NCBI GenBank assembly: GCA_949825045.1
Contig: OX463813.1
Coordinates: forward strand, 7,316,001 to 7,380,000
Length of the DNA: 64,000 bases
Source: Argyresthia goedartella
Lineage: Eukaryota > Arthropoda > Insecta > Lepidoptera > Argyresthiidae
Direction: 5' to 3'
Shown: positions 54,846 through 64,000 of the stretch, piece by piece
Numbering within the stretch: the stretch's first letter is position 1
How the letters are laid out: the number at the start of each line of letters is the position of its first letter
Translations under genes and position numbers: made by a program
Notes under the pieces: model-generated
Databases searched by the model: none
What the model saw: only the letters and a program-made list of their open reading frames with translations
Told to the model about the DNA's origin: nothing

Positions 54846-57627
54846 ATGGGACGAAATGTAGAGATTCTATGCATAACGGAACATCATAGAGTTCATGAAG
54901 ATTTATTAAGGATAAATATTCCAGGTTTTAAATTAGCTACCAGTTACTGTCGAGACGGTCGAAAGAGCAAAGGTGGTTCATGTATTTATATTAGAAATGG
55001 TATTAACTATGTTGAACTAACAAAAATCAAAGATATGTCTAGTCAAAAGCTATTCGAAATATCCGGCATCGATATAAACGGCTGTTATGTGTTATGTGTG
55101 TATAGACCAAAAACTGTAACAAACGACCATTTTATACAGAAATTTGAAAATGTACTTAACGTTATCTTTAGACATAAGGAACGTAAAGTGATTGTGTGCG
55201 GTGATTTCAATATTGATACACTCGTAGAATCAGCAGAATCTAAGGAATTCTTAAATTTACTCCAATCTCATCATATGAGACCATTCATAAGAGAACCCAC
55301 TCGTATCACTGATCATAGTCTAACCTGCCTTGATAACATTATTTCTAATGTAGATTTAGGTACACCTGGAGTCAAAGAATTAGGTTTATCAGACCATTCC
55401 CTTCAATTTGCGTCTCTAAATGTGCCAGTAAAAAAAGGACCAACCAAGATTCTTTAAAATAATAAGAAACGTAAAGAACACAAATCTCCAAAAGTTATTA
55501 GAGCAATTACTTCAAACGTCATGGCATGAGGTATACAATGGTAAGGACTGCAATGATTGTTTTAATAAATTTTATGATAAAGTGATGATGGCTTTTGAGA
55601 CTTGCTGTCCTCTTATAAAGGTAAGAGGGGACGTAAATAAAAATAGTAAAAACTGGCTTACACAGGGCATTAAGAAGTCCTGTGAGACAAAAAGGGAACT
55701 GTTTATTAATTCCAAAGCCAATAAAACTCCCTCTGATCTAAAACTATACAAAAGGTACTCCAAAATATTAGGACAGGTAATACAACGCTCGAAACAAATG
55801 TGCAATGAGCAAATTATCGTATCTTCCAACAATAAAGTAAAAGCTACTTGGAATTTGATAAATACACATATATCTGGAAAAAGGATTGATGAGGTTAGAG
55901 ACTACACCGGCCTAACAGATAACATAAATACGGCTAACAGTAACTTAGAGGCAGCCAATATTTTTATCACACACTTTACGAACACATGTAATAACATGAA
56001 GAAACAGAAACACATAAAATTACCAAACTTCCATCAAACATCAATGTTTGCCACACCAGTAAATAATGAAGAGATAACCAAAAAGATAAGAAATCTAAAA
56101 AACAAAAAGTCATGCGGATATGATGGCATGTCAGCTATCGTCATTAAGTATATAGCAGAAGCTATCCAGAAGCCTCTACACTTTGTTATAAATAAATCTC
56201 TAGGGGAGGGGATTTTTCCTGAAAGGCTAAAGATTGCTTTGATAAAGCCAATACTAAAGAGTGGCGATGGACTGAGTGTTGACAAGTACAGACCCATTTC
56301 CTTACTTCCAGTATTTTCAAAAATTTTCGAAAAAGTAATGGCTGACCAGTTGCGAGTATTTTTATGCACCAATAAAATTCTTGCTAAAGAGCAATTTGGA
56401 TTCCAAAAAGATATATCTACCATAGACGCAATTTTCGAGATGACGGATTTCATAGCAGAAGCACTTGATAACAACGAAAATGTCATGACGGTGCTACTGG
56501 ATCTCTCAAAAGCGTTTGACCATGTAAAACATGATGTTTTATTGGATATATTATACCGTTACGGTATAAGAGGAAGGGTTAATGAGTGGTTTCAATCGTA
56601 CCTTACAGAACGGTTCCAAACTGTGGTTTTGCCGACCCTTGAGGAAGACGGGGTCCTTAACAATATTGAATCAAGTACCCTAAAAATTAATGTTGGCGTT
56701 CCTCAGGGCTCTATACTGGGCCCAATCTTATTCTTATTATATGTAAACAATCTGCCCTCCCTCAGTAAAAATAAGGTTATTTTATTTGCGGACGATGTAT
56801 CGGTATTCTTTAAATTTAATAGAAGCGATTATGCAGACTTAACAAAGACAATAAATGAATCCATTGATAACATTATTAATTGGTTTGATGACCTCAATCT
56901 TGGAACAAATGTTGGAAAAACTAAACTAATCCATTTTAGAAACTATAACACACAAGTACCGCATCTCGATATTAAAGCAAACGACAAAGAAATTGAGTCA
57001 GTTCCATACGCAAAATTTCTTGGTATATTCACGGACTGTAACTTGAACTGGAGGAGGCATGTGGACTTATTGGTGGGCAAATTAAGTAGCTTTTGCTATG
57101 CGCTAAGATCGCTGATCAAAATATCGACAAAAAAAGCCGCACTACAAGCTTACTTTGCCTTCTTCCAATCCAGGGTGATTTACGGACTGGCCATATGGGG
57201 AGGTAGCGTGGATATCGAACGGATTTTTGTTTTACAGAAGAGAGCCATTAGAATTTTAAATAATATAGGCTCCAGTATGGAATCATGTAGAGCGTCTTTT
57301 AAAGAATTAAAACTTCATACTATCACAGCTTTGTATATTATTGAATTGTGCAAATTAATAAAGCGCTATCCTCATAAATTCCCCGGAAGAGTGCCAGGTT
57401 TAAGTGAAAGACAAAATGAGAAAAACAAACACAACTTAGAAAAACCACTCTGCAGGACGGTATCATATACGCGTGCCACAAAGATGACTGCCATCAAGGT
57501 CTATAACAACCTCCCTGTAAATATTAAAGTCCTGAAAGGGAATAGATTTATAGCTACTCTCAAAGATTACCTAATAACTGTGTCTCCTTATGATTTAGAT
57601 GAGTTTTTTACGTATGAGATTTCATAA
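54846..57627 (+). pseudogene. LINE ORF2, endonuclease and RT
   Basis: The endonuclease reads HVNICSLNANK (upstream of the first Met, frame open from about 54700, overlapping the end of ORF1), ITEHH (Glu), CGDFNIDT and LSDHS. Frame 54846-55457 then shifts by one in a run of seven A near 55431-55437, and RT continues to 57627: KYRPISLLPVFSKIF, LLDLSKAFDHV, GVPQGSILGPILF, LFADDVSVFF. Otherwise all motifs are intact. The shift may be a homopolymer error; if so the element is intact. Confidence 0.87.
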
Positions 57628-57979
57628 TTGTATGGCTATTACTACGCTTATCTTATGAAATTATAACCCTGTGACTTCTGTTTACTTTGACTTCTGTTTA
57701 CTTTTTTTTATATTTGTAATAATTTAATTTTATAACTTGTGTATTATATAATCAATGATCATGACCACTGTGAATTTAATTAAGTAAATAATAATTATTT
57801 CATTTAATAATAATAATAATTAAGTGATTGAATAATCAAATTAGATACTAAGTGCGCATTTTACTACACCCACTTGGGTAAAATTACATTGAAACCCTTG
57901 CGTATTGTACTGCACCATCTGTACTACTTCTTTACATGTAATTTATGGTAAATAAACATTCTGATTCTGATTCTGATTA

Positions 57980-58110
57980 AACGTTGTTAATAATTTAATT
58001 TGTATTTCATAATGAATATCCTTTCATTAATTTATAATTAATTACTACTTTACTGATATGTTATTTACAATATTTTATTATATGCTCTTACGGATACGGA
58101 TATTCTGTCA
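57980..58110 (-). repeat. 5' LTR of gypsy, part 2
   Basis: Matches the end of the 3' LTR (47550-47680) and is followed by CGTG, the target duplication. Confidence 0.88.
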
Positions 58111-58114
58111 CGTG

Positions 58115-59469
58115 CGAGGAGGGTAGATATCTGTAAATAATTCGAGGAAATGTTTGACAACTCAAAATACACGAACAAATGTTGCTAGGACTTGCTTAGC
58201 GCTGTACATATCACAGACCAAGAAACCTTCAAATTCTTTACGGGATTCCTCTTCACCGCCTTTGACGGGTCCGAAGCTGGAGACCACCTACACACGAGAC
58301 ACGGCGGGAAACTCTTCAACATAAACCTAGGGCGGAAAATGCTCAGAAAATGTCCTGCAAGCGCGGTATGGAGGAGTTCAAAATCGGATCAAGAGACTGG
58401 GAGCTATTGGTACTGGACATACTGGGATAAAGACATCTATTACGCCAGCACAGAGCCAAACACGATGACCAGTTTTTGGGCAAACTTAAGATAAAGATAC
58501 TGGAGAAAGGGCAACTGGCCCTACCATCTACCGCCGATTTTATTTGCGACCTTTGGGACAAGCAATATAGAGGCCGCATCGGTCTGTTCAGACACAAGAA
58601 AAATGTGTCTCCTAGAATACACAGCAGCTCTTAGAATAACTAAGCAGCAGCTGTAATGAACATCTGAAAAGATGTTGAGGTCAATGACGATAAGCAAACC
58701 CCAAACTCCTTGCCTAGGCAGATGGATGCTTTACCATCTCAGATAAACGAAACTCTGTGTTTTACCATGCTTTATTGCTCTACCAAGTTATGTAGTGCTT
58801 GCCAAAGGCTTAGCTTGTCAGATAACAAAGGCATCTTCAATTAAATTGCATAATGTTCTGTATCTATATGTCTGTGGTCATAAACAAGATCTAAATAAGA
58901 CACTAAATTGTATCCTAATTTTCTTTCGGAAAACATTGTTAAGTTATTTCATGTTAATTGCCACATAAAATCAAATACAATCGTAGGGACAACAGTCAAC
59001 CTATGTTGTGAAATATTGGGAGAAGAAATCATGCTTAGAAGCCAGCATTCATCACGTAAGCAATTTTTATGTTTATATCTTAGACGAATTCTAAGGTTTA
59101 TATAAGCTAGGCGTTGATTTAAATAGAATAAGTTAGACTTAACCCAGTGTTTAAAGGCCATAAATATAACGTATATTTTGGCTAATTAATAAAAAATAAA
59201 ACTTTTTCCAAGATGTATTGTAGAGATATGAAAAATTTATATCGATAATAACATATCAGAATATTAACGTTATTGATGTACTTTATTTCCTTTATCTATT
59301 TTAGGACTCACCGTGATGAAAATTCGCAAGATTCATGTATCTTGGTAAATTAAATCTAATTTCCAGATTGAATTGTATCGTCCAAAGAACCCCATACTGA
59401 CTGCGATTTCTTCAAGAGTTACACGTTCGATGATTTACTGCTAGATCAGCTCAGAAGACCCAATAAAAC
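58115..59469. other. No gene recognised
   Basis: A 100-codon ORF (58192-58494) shows no family signal. Nothing else seen. Confidence 0.45.
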
Positions 59470-59477
59470 CTTGTAGA

Positions 59478-60479
59478 GGGTTGGGTCTTATATAAGACAC
59501 ATTGAAATTTGAAGATTGGAGTACTTAGGTGGTTAGGGGGGGTCCTTAGCTATCCTCTGATACCATTTTCTGATTTAGGAAACATCATTTTAGCACTTTA
59601 ATTATAAAATATGTTTACGCGACTTTTACAACTTGGCCAATCTCGGAACGACAAATGTCAAACTCAAAAGCTCCAACGTTGGATATTGGTACATGATTTT
59701 AGTAGAAATTACAAGATTTTGTTGTAATGGTAGAAATTTGCGTCAGCAATTTTGTATTTTCTGACATAATGACTTGCTCATTTCATTCCGATTCCTTCCG
59801 TGTTTCGTGAATGTTCTGTTGCGCTCTCGTTTTATCCGTGATTCTCTGGATGACTTTGGCTTTGTTTACTTACTAACTACTTTATGGAGTTTATCAGAAC
59901 CAAATTGGTCGCTTTAGGTCACTTCGTGTTTAAAAACTAAAGATAGGTTTGTTAGGTTCACACGTTACAGCAGACCCGGGAGCCGGAGCGAAGCGGAGCG
60001 GAGCGAGGCGATCCCCTACTTGCTCATTTCATTCCGATTCCTTCCGTGTTTCGTGAATGTTCTATTACGCTCTCATTTTATCCGTGATTCTCTGGACGAC
60101 TTTGGCTTTGTTTACTTACTAACTACTTTATGGAGTTTATCAGAACCAAATTGGTTGCTTTAGGTCACTTCCTGTTTAAAAACTAAAGATAGGTTTGTTA
60201 GGTTCACACGTTACAGCAGACCCGGGAGCCGGAGCGAAGCGGAGCGGAGCGAGGCGACCCCCTACTCTTGGCAACCCCTCCTCCAACCCCTCTCCTCCTC
60301 CAACTCCCCCGAAATCCAAAAAATGTAGGCATTTTCTTCAATCTTTGGACCTCCATAACATAAAAACTAGTGGATTCCTAAAAGGGGGGGTAGGTGGGGG
60401 GACCTCCCCTCCCCCACCCCTCCCCCCCCTCCACGCCCCCCTCCCCCAAATTCAATGTGTCTTATACAAGTACTTACCC
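59478..60479. mobile_element. 1-kb MITE, GGGTTGGG family, complete
   Basis: Left end GGGTTGGGTCTTATATAAGA, right end TACTTACCC, with inner ATAAGACACATTGAA shared by both arms. Exact 8-bp duplication CTTGTAGA at 59470-59477 and 60480-60487. An internal segment of about 243 bp is tandemly duplicated (59774-60016 and 60017-60258). G-run and C-rich tract near 60380-60450. Confidence 0.88.
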
Positions 60480-60564
60480 CTTGTAGAAAATGATAGATAA
60501 ATAAAAGTATGATGGGCGATGGTAAATAAATAATTTTAGTACATTTTATTTTATTTTTCCTATT

Positions 60565-61174
60565 TTAACCCTGCCATAACTCAGCAACAAAAATAATGCA
60601 TACATTTCAGTGGTACGGCAGCAATAAATATATAAAAAACACGTATTTTTTTGTTTAAAAAAATATTCTCAAGGGGGCTATTTAATGAAAATTTTAGGGA
60701 GTGTGACAGAAATGTCACATTGGGTCATGACATTCCTCCATGATGTATGGAACGCCTTGAAGCAGTAGTTTTGCTTGTTGTAGCACAAGGCAACGCCACA
60801 TTTCTCACAAATCGTCTGTGAAACTCCAGCGCATTTGGGATATTTGCACCTGATCCTCTTCCCAGTCCAGATAGGCCAATGCCCTACTTAGTACTGTCGT
60901 TTCTTTCAAGTTGCCAACATATTGGACCGAGTAATCACGTTCTTTTTAAGATAGCTCCTTGGGGCGAAACACTGCTCTCCAGATCTTTTATAATTCTGTC
61001 AACGTTCACACCATCAATTTCTTCTACAATTTTATCTTTATATGGGGGTTCCAAATCTGGAAAATATTGGAGAATTGCCACGCTGTCGCCATTGTCTTCA
61101 AACCCATCCTCACTGGCCTCATAGTCAAGAAGATATTGTTCAATTTCATCTTCTCGTAGACTTCGGGAAGCCAT
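60565..61174 (-). pseudogene. piggyBac-like transposase, internally deleted
   Basis: N-terminus MASRSLREDEIEQYLLDYEA to about 60940, then in another frame the C-terminal Cys-rich zinc region (RIRCKYPKCAGVSQTICEKC then GVALCYNKQNYCFKAFHTSW) at about 60720-60860. The catalytic domain is absent. TTAACCCTGCC at 60564-60575 resembles a piggyBac end; the other end was not found. Confidence 0.75.
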
Positions 61175-61312
61175 TCTGTGAAGAAACCAATTCTAGGTAA
61201 ATGTTCTATAAAACCCGACCCTTGTTTTGCATTGTATCAGAAATGTTATTAAAATAAATTCCACACGAATGCTGACGAATTACTAAAACATACGGGTCAC
61301 CAACAATAAACT

Positions 61313-61510
61313 GTGAATACCATGAACTTACCTACTAGAATCACGAAACCAGCCGCAGTTATTTTGTTTTTATATTATTTTCTATTTTCACGTTCCGTGA
61401 ATTGTCACCAACCAAGTTTGAACGAATTTGAAAACTACACCATCTGTGTATTACGATGTGTACTAGAATTGCATAAAACGTTTTGTAACCGTTATGATAC
61501 ATTGATGTAA
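61313..61510 (+). CDS. Small ORF with signal-like start, doubtful
   Basis: 65 codons with a hydrophobic stretch (AAVILFLYYFLFSRS) and CVLRCVLELHKTFC. No support beyond the frame. Confidence 0.15.
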   Translation: MNTMNLPTRITKPAAVILFLYYFLFSRSVNCHQPSLNEFENYTICVLRCVLELHKTFCNRYDTLM

Positions 61511-61542
61511 ACTGGAATAAAAATAATATTTAAGATTTTGTT

Positions 61543-61770
61543 CTTCTGATAGCTCGGGTCTCTTTGGCCATTCTTAAGGCATCTTCGTTTGTTCTTTTCT
61601 CCGTCCAGCTAATCTTTAGCATCCTACACCAGCACCACATTTCGGAGGCTTCCAAGCGCTCTATGTCTTTAGTTGTCATGATCCAGCTCTCACAACCATA
61701 CAAAGCAATACTCTATACAAGTGTTTTGATAAGTTGCATCCTTACTCGTACGTTGATTTTGTTGTTGAAA
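61543..61770 (-). pseudogene. LINE RT C-terminal relic
   Basis: The minus strand gives SIALYGCESW, then EMWCWCRMLKISWTE and RTNEDALR, a signature of insect LINE RT C-termini. Stops interrupt it. Confidence 0.7.
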
Positions 61771-62334
61771 AAAAAAAATGTTGTAAACTCTTCACTATAA
61801 GATGATGTAATTGTTTTACAGTTTTCTTACGTATATTTACACAGGTCCTTAACCCACGGGTCCCAAATAATATGAATTGTAAAACAGTTGAAAACTCACG
61901 ATGAATGCTGCCAAAATGTTAAATACTTAAGTGGAAGGACTTTAGAAAGACGGCGCTTTCAGATAATTTTGCTTATTTTTCTATGCCTTATTATTTATAG
62001 ATGATTTCAAAATACGCGAACCGTTGGAAATTATTAGTATTCAAGTTTTTTTTTTTTTCAAGCGTTCGGGACCGTGGGGATGTGGGAGTATTAGGGTGGG
62101 GAAATGACGAATTTGGCTGTTTCCCCACACATATACTCACACATCCCCACCTTGAACTAGACCTTTTGTGTATATTTCGGAGAAAATTCTCAGTTATACC
62201 ATTTTCTACGCTCAGTGTTGTTCAAAGTTTATTGACCTCGAGGTCATTGACCTTGACCTTTCGTGCATATTTCGCAGAAAATTCTCAGTTTTGCCGTTTT
62301 TGGACGCTCAATGTGGTTCACAGTTCATTGCAGT
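61771..62334. repeat. Non-coding with an 80-bp tandem pair
   Basis: Two copies of an AGAAAATTCTCAGTT-containing segment at about 62155-62325. Otherwise nothing recognised. Confidence 0.5.
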
Positions 62335-62607
62335 CAAAGTCAAAATTTCTTTATTGCTGCTTAGTAAACGTCATGTTTTGCCTCATCTCTACATTGGACC
62401 ACTGTGGGAGAGAAGGCGTAGAACTCGCACGGATTGATTTTTAGATCTCTTTTAAAAATTGGTTTTGCTTAACTAATATAAATATCACAATATTCATTAT
62501 TATTATTATTAATAAGCAGAAATAAATAATTACAAAATAATCAACAGCAAGGTCTGTGTTGAGCTAGATTAACCCCATGCAGTCCCGTGATTTAAGTAAT
62601 CTTGAAC
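62335..62607 (-). mobile_element. LINE 3' end, third copy
   Basis: Same 3' UTR as at 12219-12515; strongly 5' truncated. Tail GTCAAAGTCAAA at the left. Confidence 0.82.
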
Positions 62608-62784
62608 GAATCTTGCTGGCACGTGCATCGCACCGCACTCCAACACGAGTGTCCCGCCACTCACCTCAAATCGTGCTCCAAGAAGAACAATAGCAAACAA
62701 AAGAACTGTAGTTTATTCAGATTAGATAGGTGTAGATTTTGGTATGTTTTTGCATTATGGCCTTAAGCAACAAGTGACAAATAA

Positions 62785-63266
62785 TTGTTGTCCTAATAGG
62801 TAGTTCCTTTGAGGATATTATAAAAAAGATAGCTGTAGGGAATTTTGATGAAAATACTACCATTGTTATTATGGTAGGAAACCACTCAAACATTAGTCAG
62901 AGTGCATTAGATACCGGTATAGAGGTACTGCTCAATTTATATAATAAGACGAAGTGCAAGTTTATTCTATGTAACATTCCTTATTGTTCTAATTTATCGG
63001 GGAAACAAAATAAAAGTGTACATAGAATGAACATGCATCTATACAATATAACGTGTCATCATAGTGATGCTATTTTATATTTCGACATGAATAATTTTAT
63101 TCATAACTTTACTTTGACTCAGGATACTATGTACCTGTCTCATAAAACAAAAAAACGAGTAGCTACATTGTTAGCGTATATTATATGCGTCACAGTTGTA
63201 AATACTATAACGCAGTCGCCTTCAGTTTTAGTTAGTATTAGTACTAATAGTAGTGTTTTAAACTAG
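62785..63266 (+). CDS. CR1-type LINE ORF1, C-terminal part
   Basis: Esterase-like domain with VIMVGNHSNIS (GxN block) and a DxxH-like end (LSHKTKKRVATLL). The start is 5' truncated at about 62785. Relation to 53026-54711 is at domain level only. Confidence 0.65.
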
Positions 63267-63340
63267 ATAGTTCGACAAAAGAGGACCCCTCAAAACATAA
63301 GAAAATTTTACAATTTAAGGAGGGGTTTTCTGGCAATCAA

Positions 63341-64000
63341 ATGAAAAATACTAGGACAAAGGGTAAGCCTCACTTAAATATTTCCCATCAAAACATGCAG
63401 GGGCTACCTGGCAAAGAACTTGTATTAGAATTATTTCTTAATCATTCAGACACCGATGTTATTTGTATTACAGAACACTGGTTAAAGGAAAATATGATGT
63501 CTTTTAACATAAATAATTACAAAATTGTCAGTTGTTACAATAGAAAGACTGCCGATAGAGGTGGTTCTTTAATCTTAGTAAAAAATAATATTAAGGTGAA
63601 ACAACGGAAAGATATTCTTGCACTTACTGTAGAAAGAGAAATAGAGGTATCCTGTGTTGAGTTGGATAGCCATATTATTGTTTGTGTCTACAGACCTCCG
63701 AGAGATGAAAACGGCCATGGCAATTTTGAAATGTTCGAGAAAATTATGGAGGATGCCTTCATTATACTTTGTAATAGCAGAAAAAAGTTAATTATTAGTG
63801 GCGATTTTAATGTAGATTTGCTTGTAGATACAACATTGAAACAACGATTAATAACTCTGTTCAAATCATTTAATTTATGTCATATATTTCTAGAGCCGAC
63901 TAGAATTACACTTACCAGCCAAACTTGCTTAGATAACGTATTTTGTGACTGTGCATTCACAAGTAAAAATGTAATTAACTACTTACCCTCCGATCACAGT
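63341..64000 (+). CDS. CR1-type LINE ORF2, endonuclease, runs off window
   Basis: Open from MKNTRTKGKPHLNISHQNMQ to the window end, with ICITEHWL (Glu), VCVYRPPRDE, ISGDFNVDLL, TRITLTSQTCLDN and SDHS. It is an apurinic-type endonuclease that nicks target DNA. The RT lies beyond the window. No stop or shift seen. Confidence 0.85.
   Translation, partial: MKNTRTKGKPHLNISHQNMQGLPGKELVLELFLNHSDTDVICITEHWLKENMMSFNINNYKIVSCYNRKTADRGGSLILVKNNIKVKQRKDILALTVEREIEVSCVELDSHIIVCVYRPPRDENGHGNFEMFEKIMEDAFIILCNSRKKLIISGDFNVDLLVDTTLKQRLITLFKSFNLCHIFLEPTRITLTSQTCLDNVFCDCAFTSKNVINYLPSDHS

Larger units (their letters stand above)
52101..57979 (+). mobile_element. Near full-length CR1-type LINE
   Basis: 5' region, ORF1 (53026-54711), ORF2 (about 54700-57627) and a 3' end of repeated TTCTGA (57955-57979). 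Inserted in the LTR of the gypsy, whose uninterrupted form is visible at 47545. No clear target duplication. One frameshift in ORF2. Confidence 0.9.
46634..58110 (-). mobile_element. Ty3/gypsy retrotransposon, decayed, LINE inside
   Basis: LTRs at 46634-47680 (3') and 51404-52100 plus 57980-58110 (5', split by a LINE). 4-bp duplication CGTG at 46630-46633 and 58111-58114. Coding region 48170-51377 broken by deletions and frameshifts. Confidence 0.9.

Noticed and set aside
58192..58494. 100-codon ORF with WYWTYWDKD
   Set aside because: No family signal, no splice or start context, in repeat-rich flank.

Overview
The window looks like animal nuclear DNA, most likely from a moth or butterfly. 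It has no bacterial-type operons. It carries BEL/Pao and Ty3/gypsy retrotransposons, CR1-type LINEs with a 3' hexamer tail, Tc1/mariner elements with TA target duplications, tRNA-headed SINEs, and several dispersed repeats that I recall as typical of Lepidoptera (42.57 kb, 40.2 kb and the 121-bp satellite at 39.5-40.1 kb). The species assignment is inference.

Almost all recognisable coding sequence belongs to mobile elements, many nested inside each other. From left to right: a nearly intact BEL/Pao element on the minus strand (339-7898). Then mostly unannotated DNA with one exon-like block (8788-9012). Next is a broken gypsy element (12.0-15.2 kb) hit by a LINE and a MITE. Then comes a DD37D mariner (15.68-25.19 kb) whose transposase is split by a second, decayed BEL/Pao element (16229-24436). 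That BEL element itself contains a SINE, a foreign LTR and foldback duplications. A 13 x 63-bp minisatellite follows (25.85-26.67 kb). A Tc1-like element (about 27.45-32.86 kb) is split three times: by a 965-bp insertion with a 9-bp duplication, by a second transposon (29434-31678), and by that transposon's own deletion derivative (31701-31949).

A gypsy element with two LTRs that look identical and one uninterrupted Gag-Pol frame (34384-38949) is the youngest insertion and the best candidate for an active element. After it come a satellite, a cluster of foldback MITE fragments, minisatellites, a GGGTTGGG-ended MITE family with 8-bp target duplications, and a long decayed gypsy element (46634-58110). 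The upstream LTR of that gypsy element has lost its TATA region and received an almost full-length CR1-type LINE (52.10-57.98 kb). The right end holds piggyBac and LINE remnants and the 5' part of another CR1-type LINE that runs off the window.

Host genes are sparse. Two minus-strand exon-like blocks with good splice sites (45994-46119 with a start codon, and 33502-33639) encode membrane segments in matching phase and could belong to one gene whose introns are filled with transposons. A third block (8788-9012) encodes a lysine-rich, probably nuclear segment. The most unusual signals are the shared in-frame UAG between gag and protease in both BEL elements, the transposon sitting 18 bp from its own MITE inside another transposase gene, and the MITE family that gives exact 8-bp duplications even for a copy lacking one terminal repeat.
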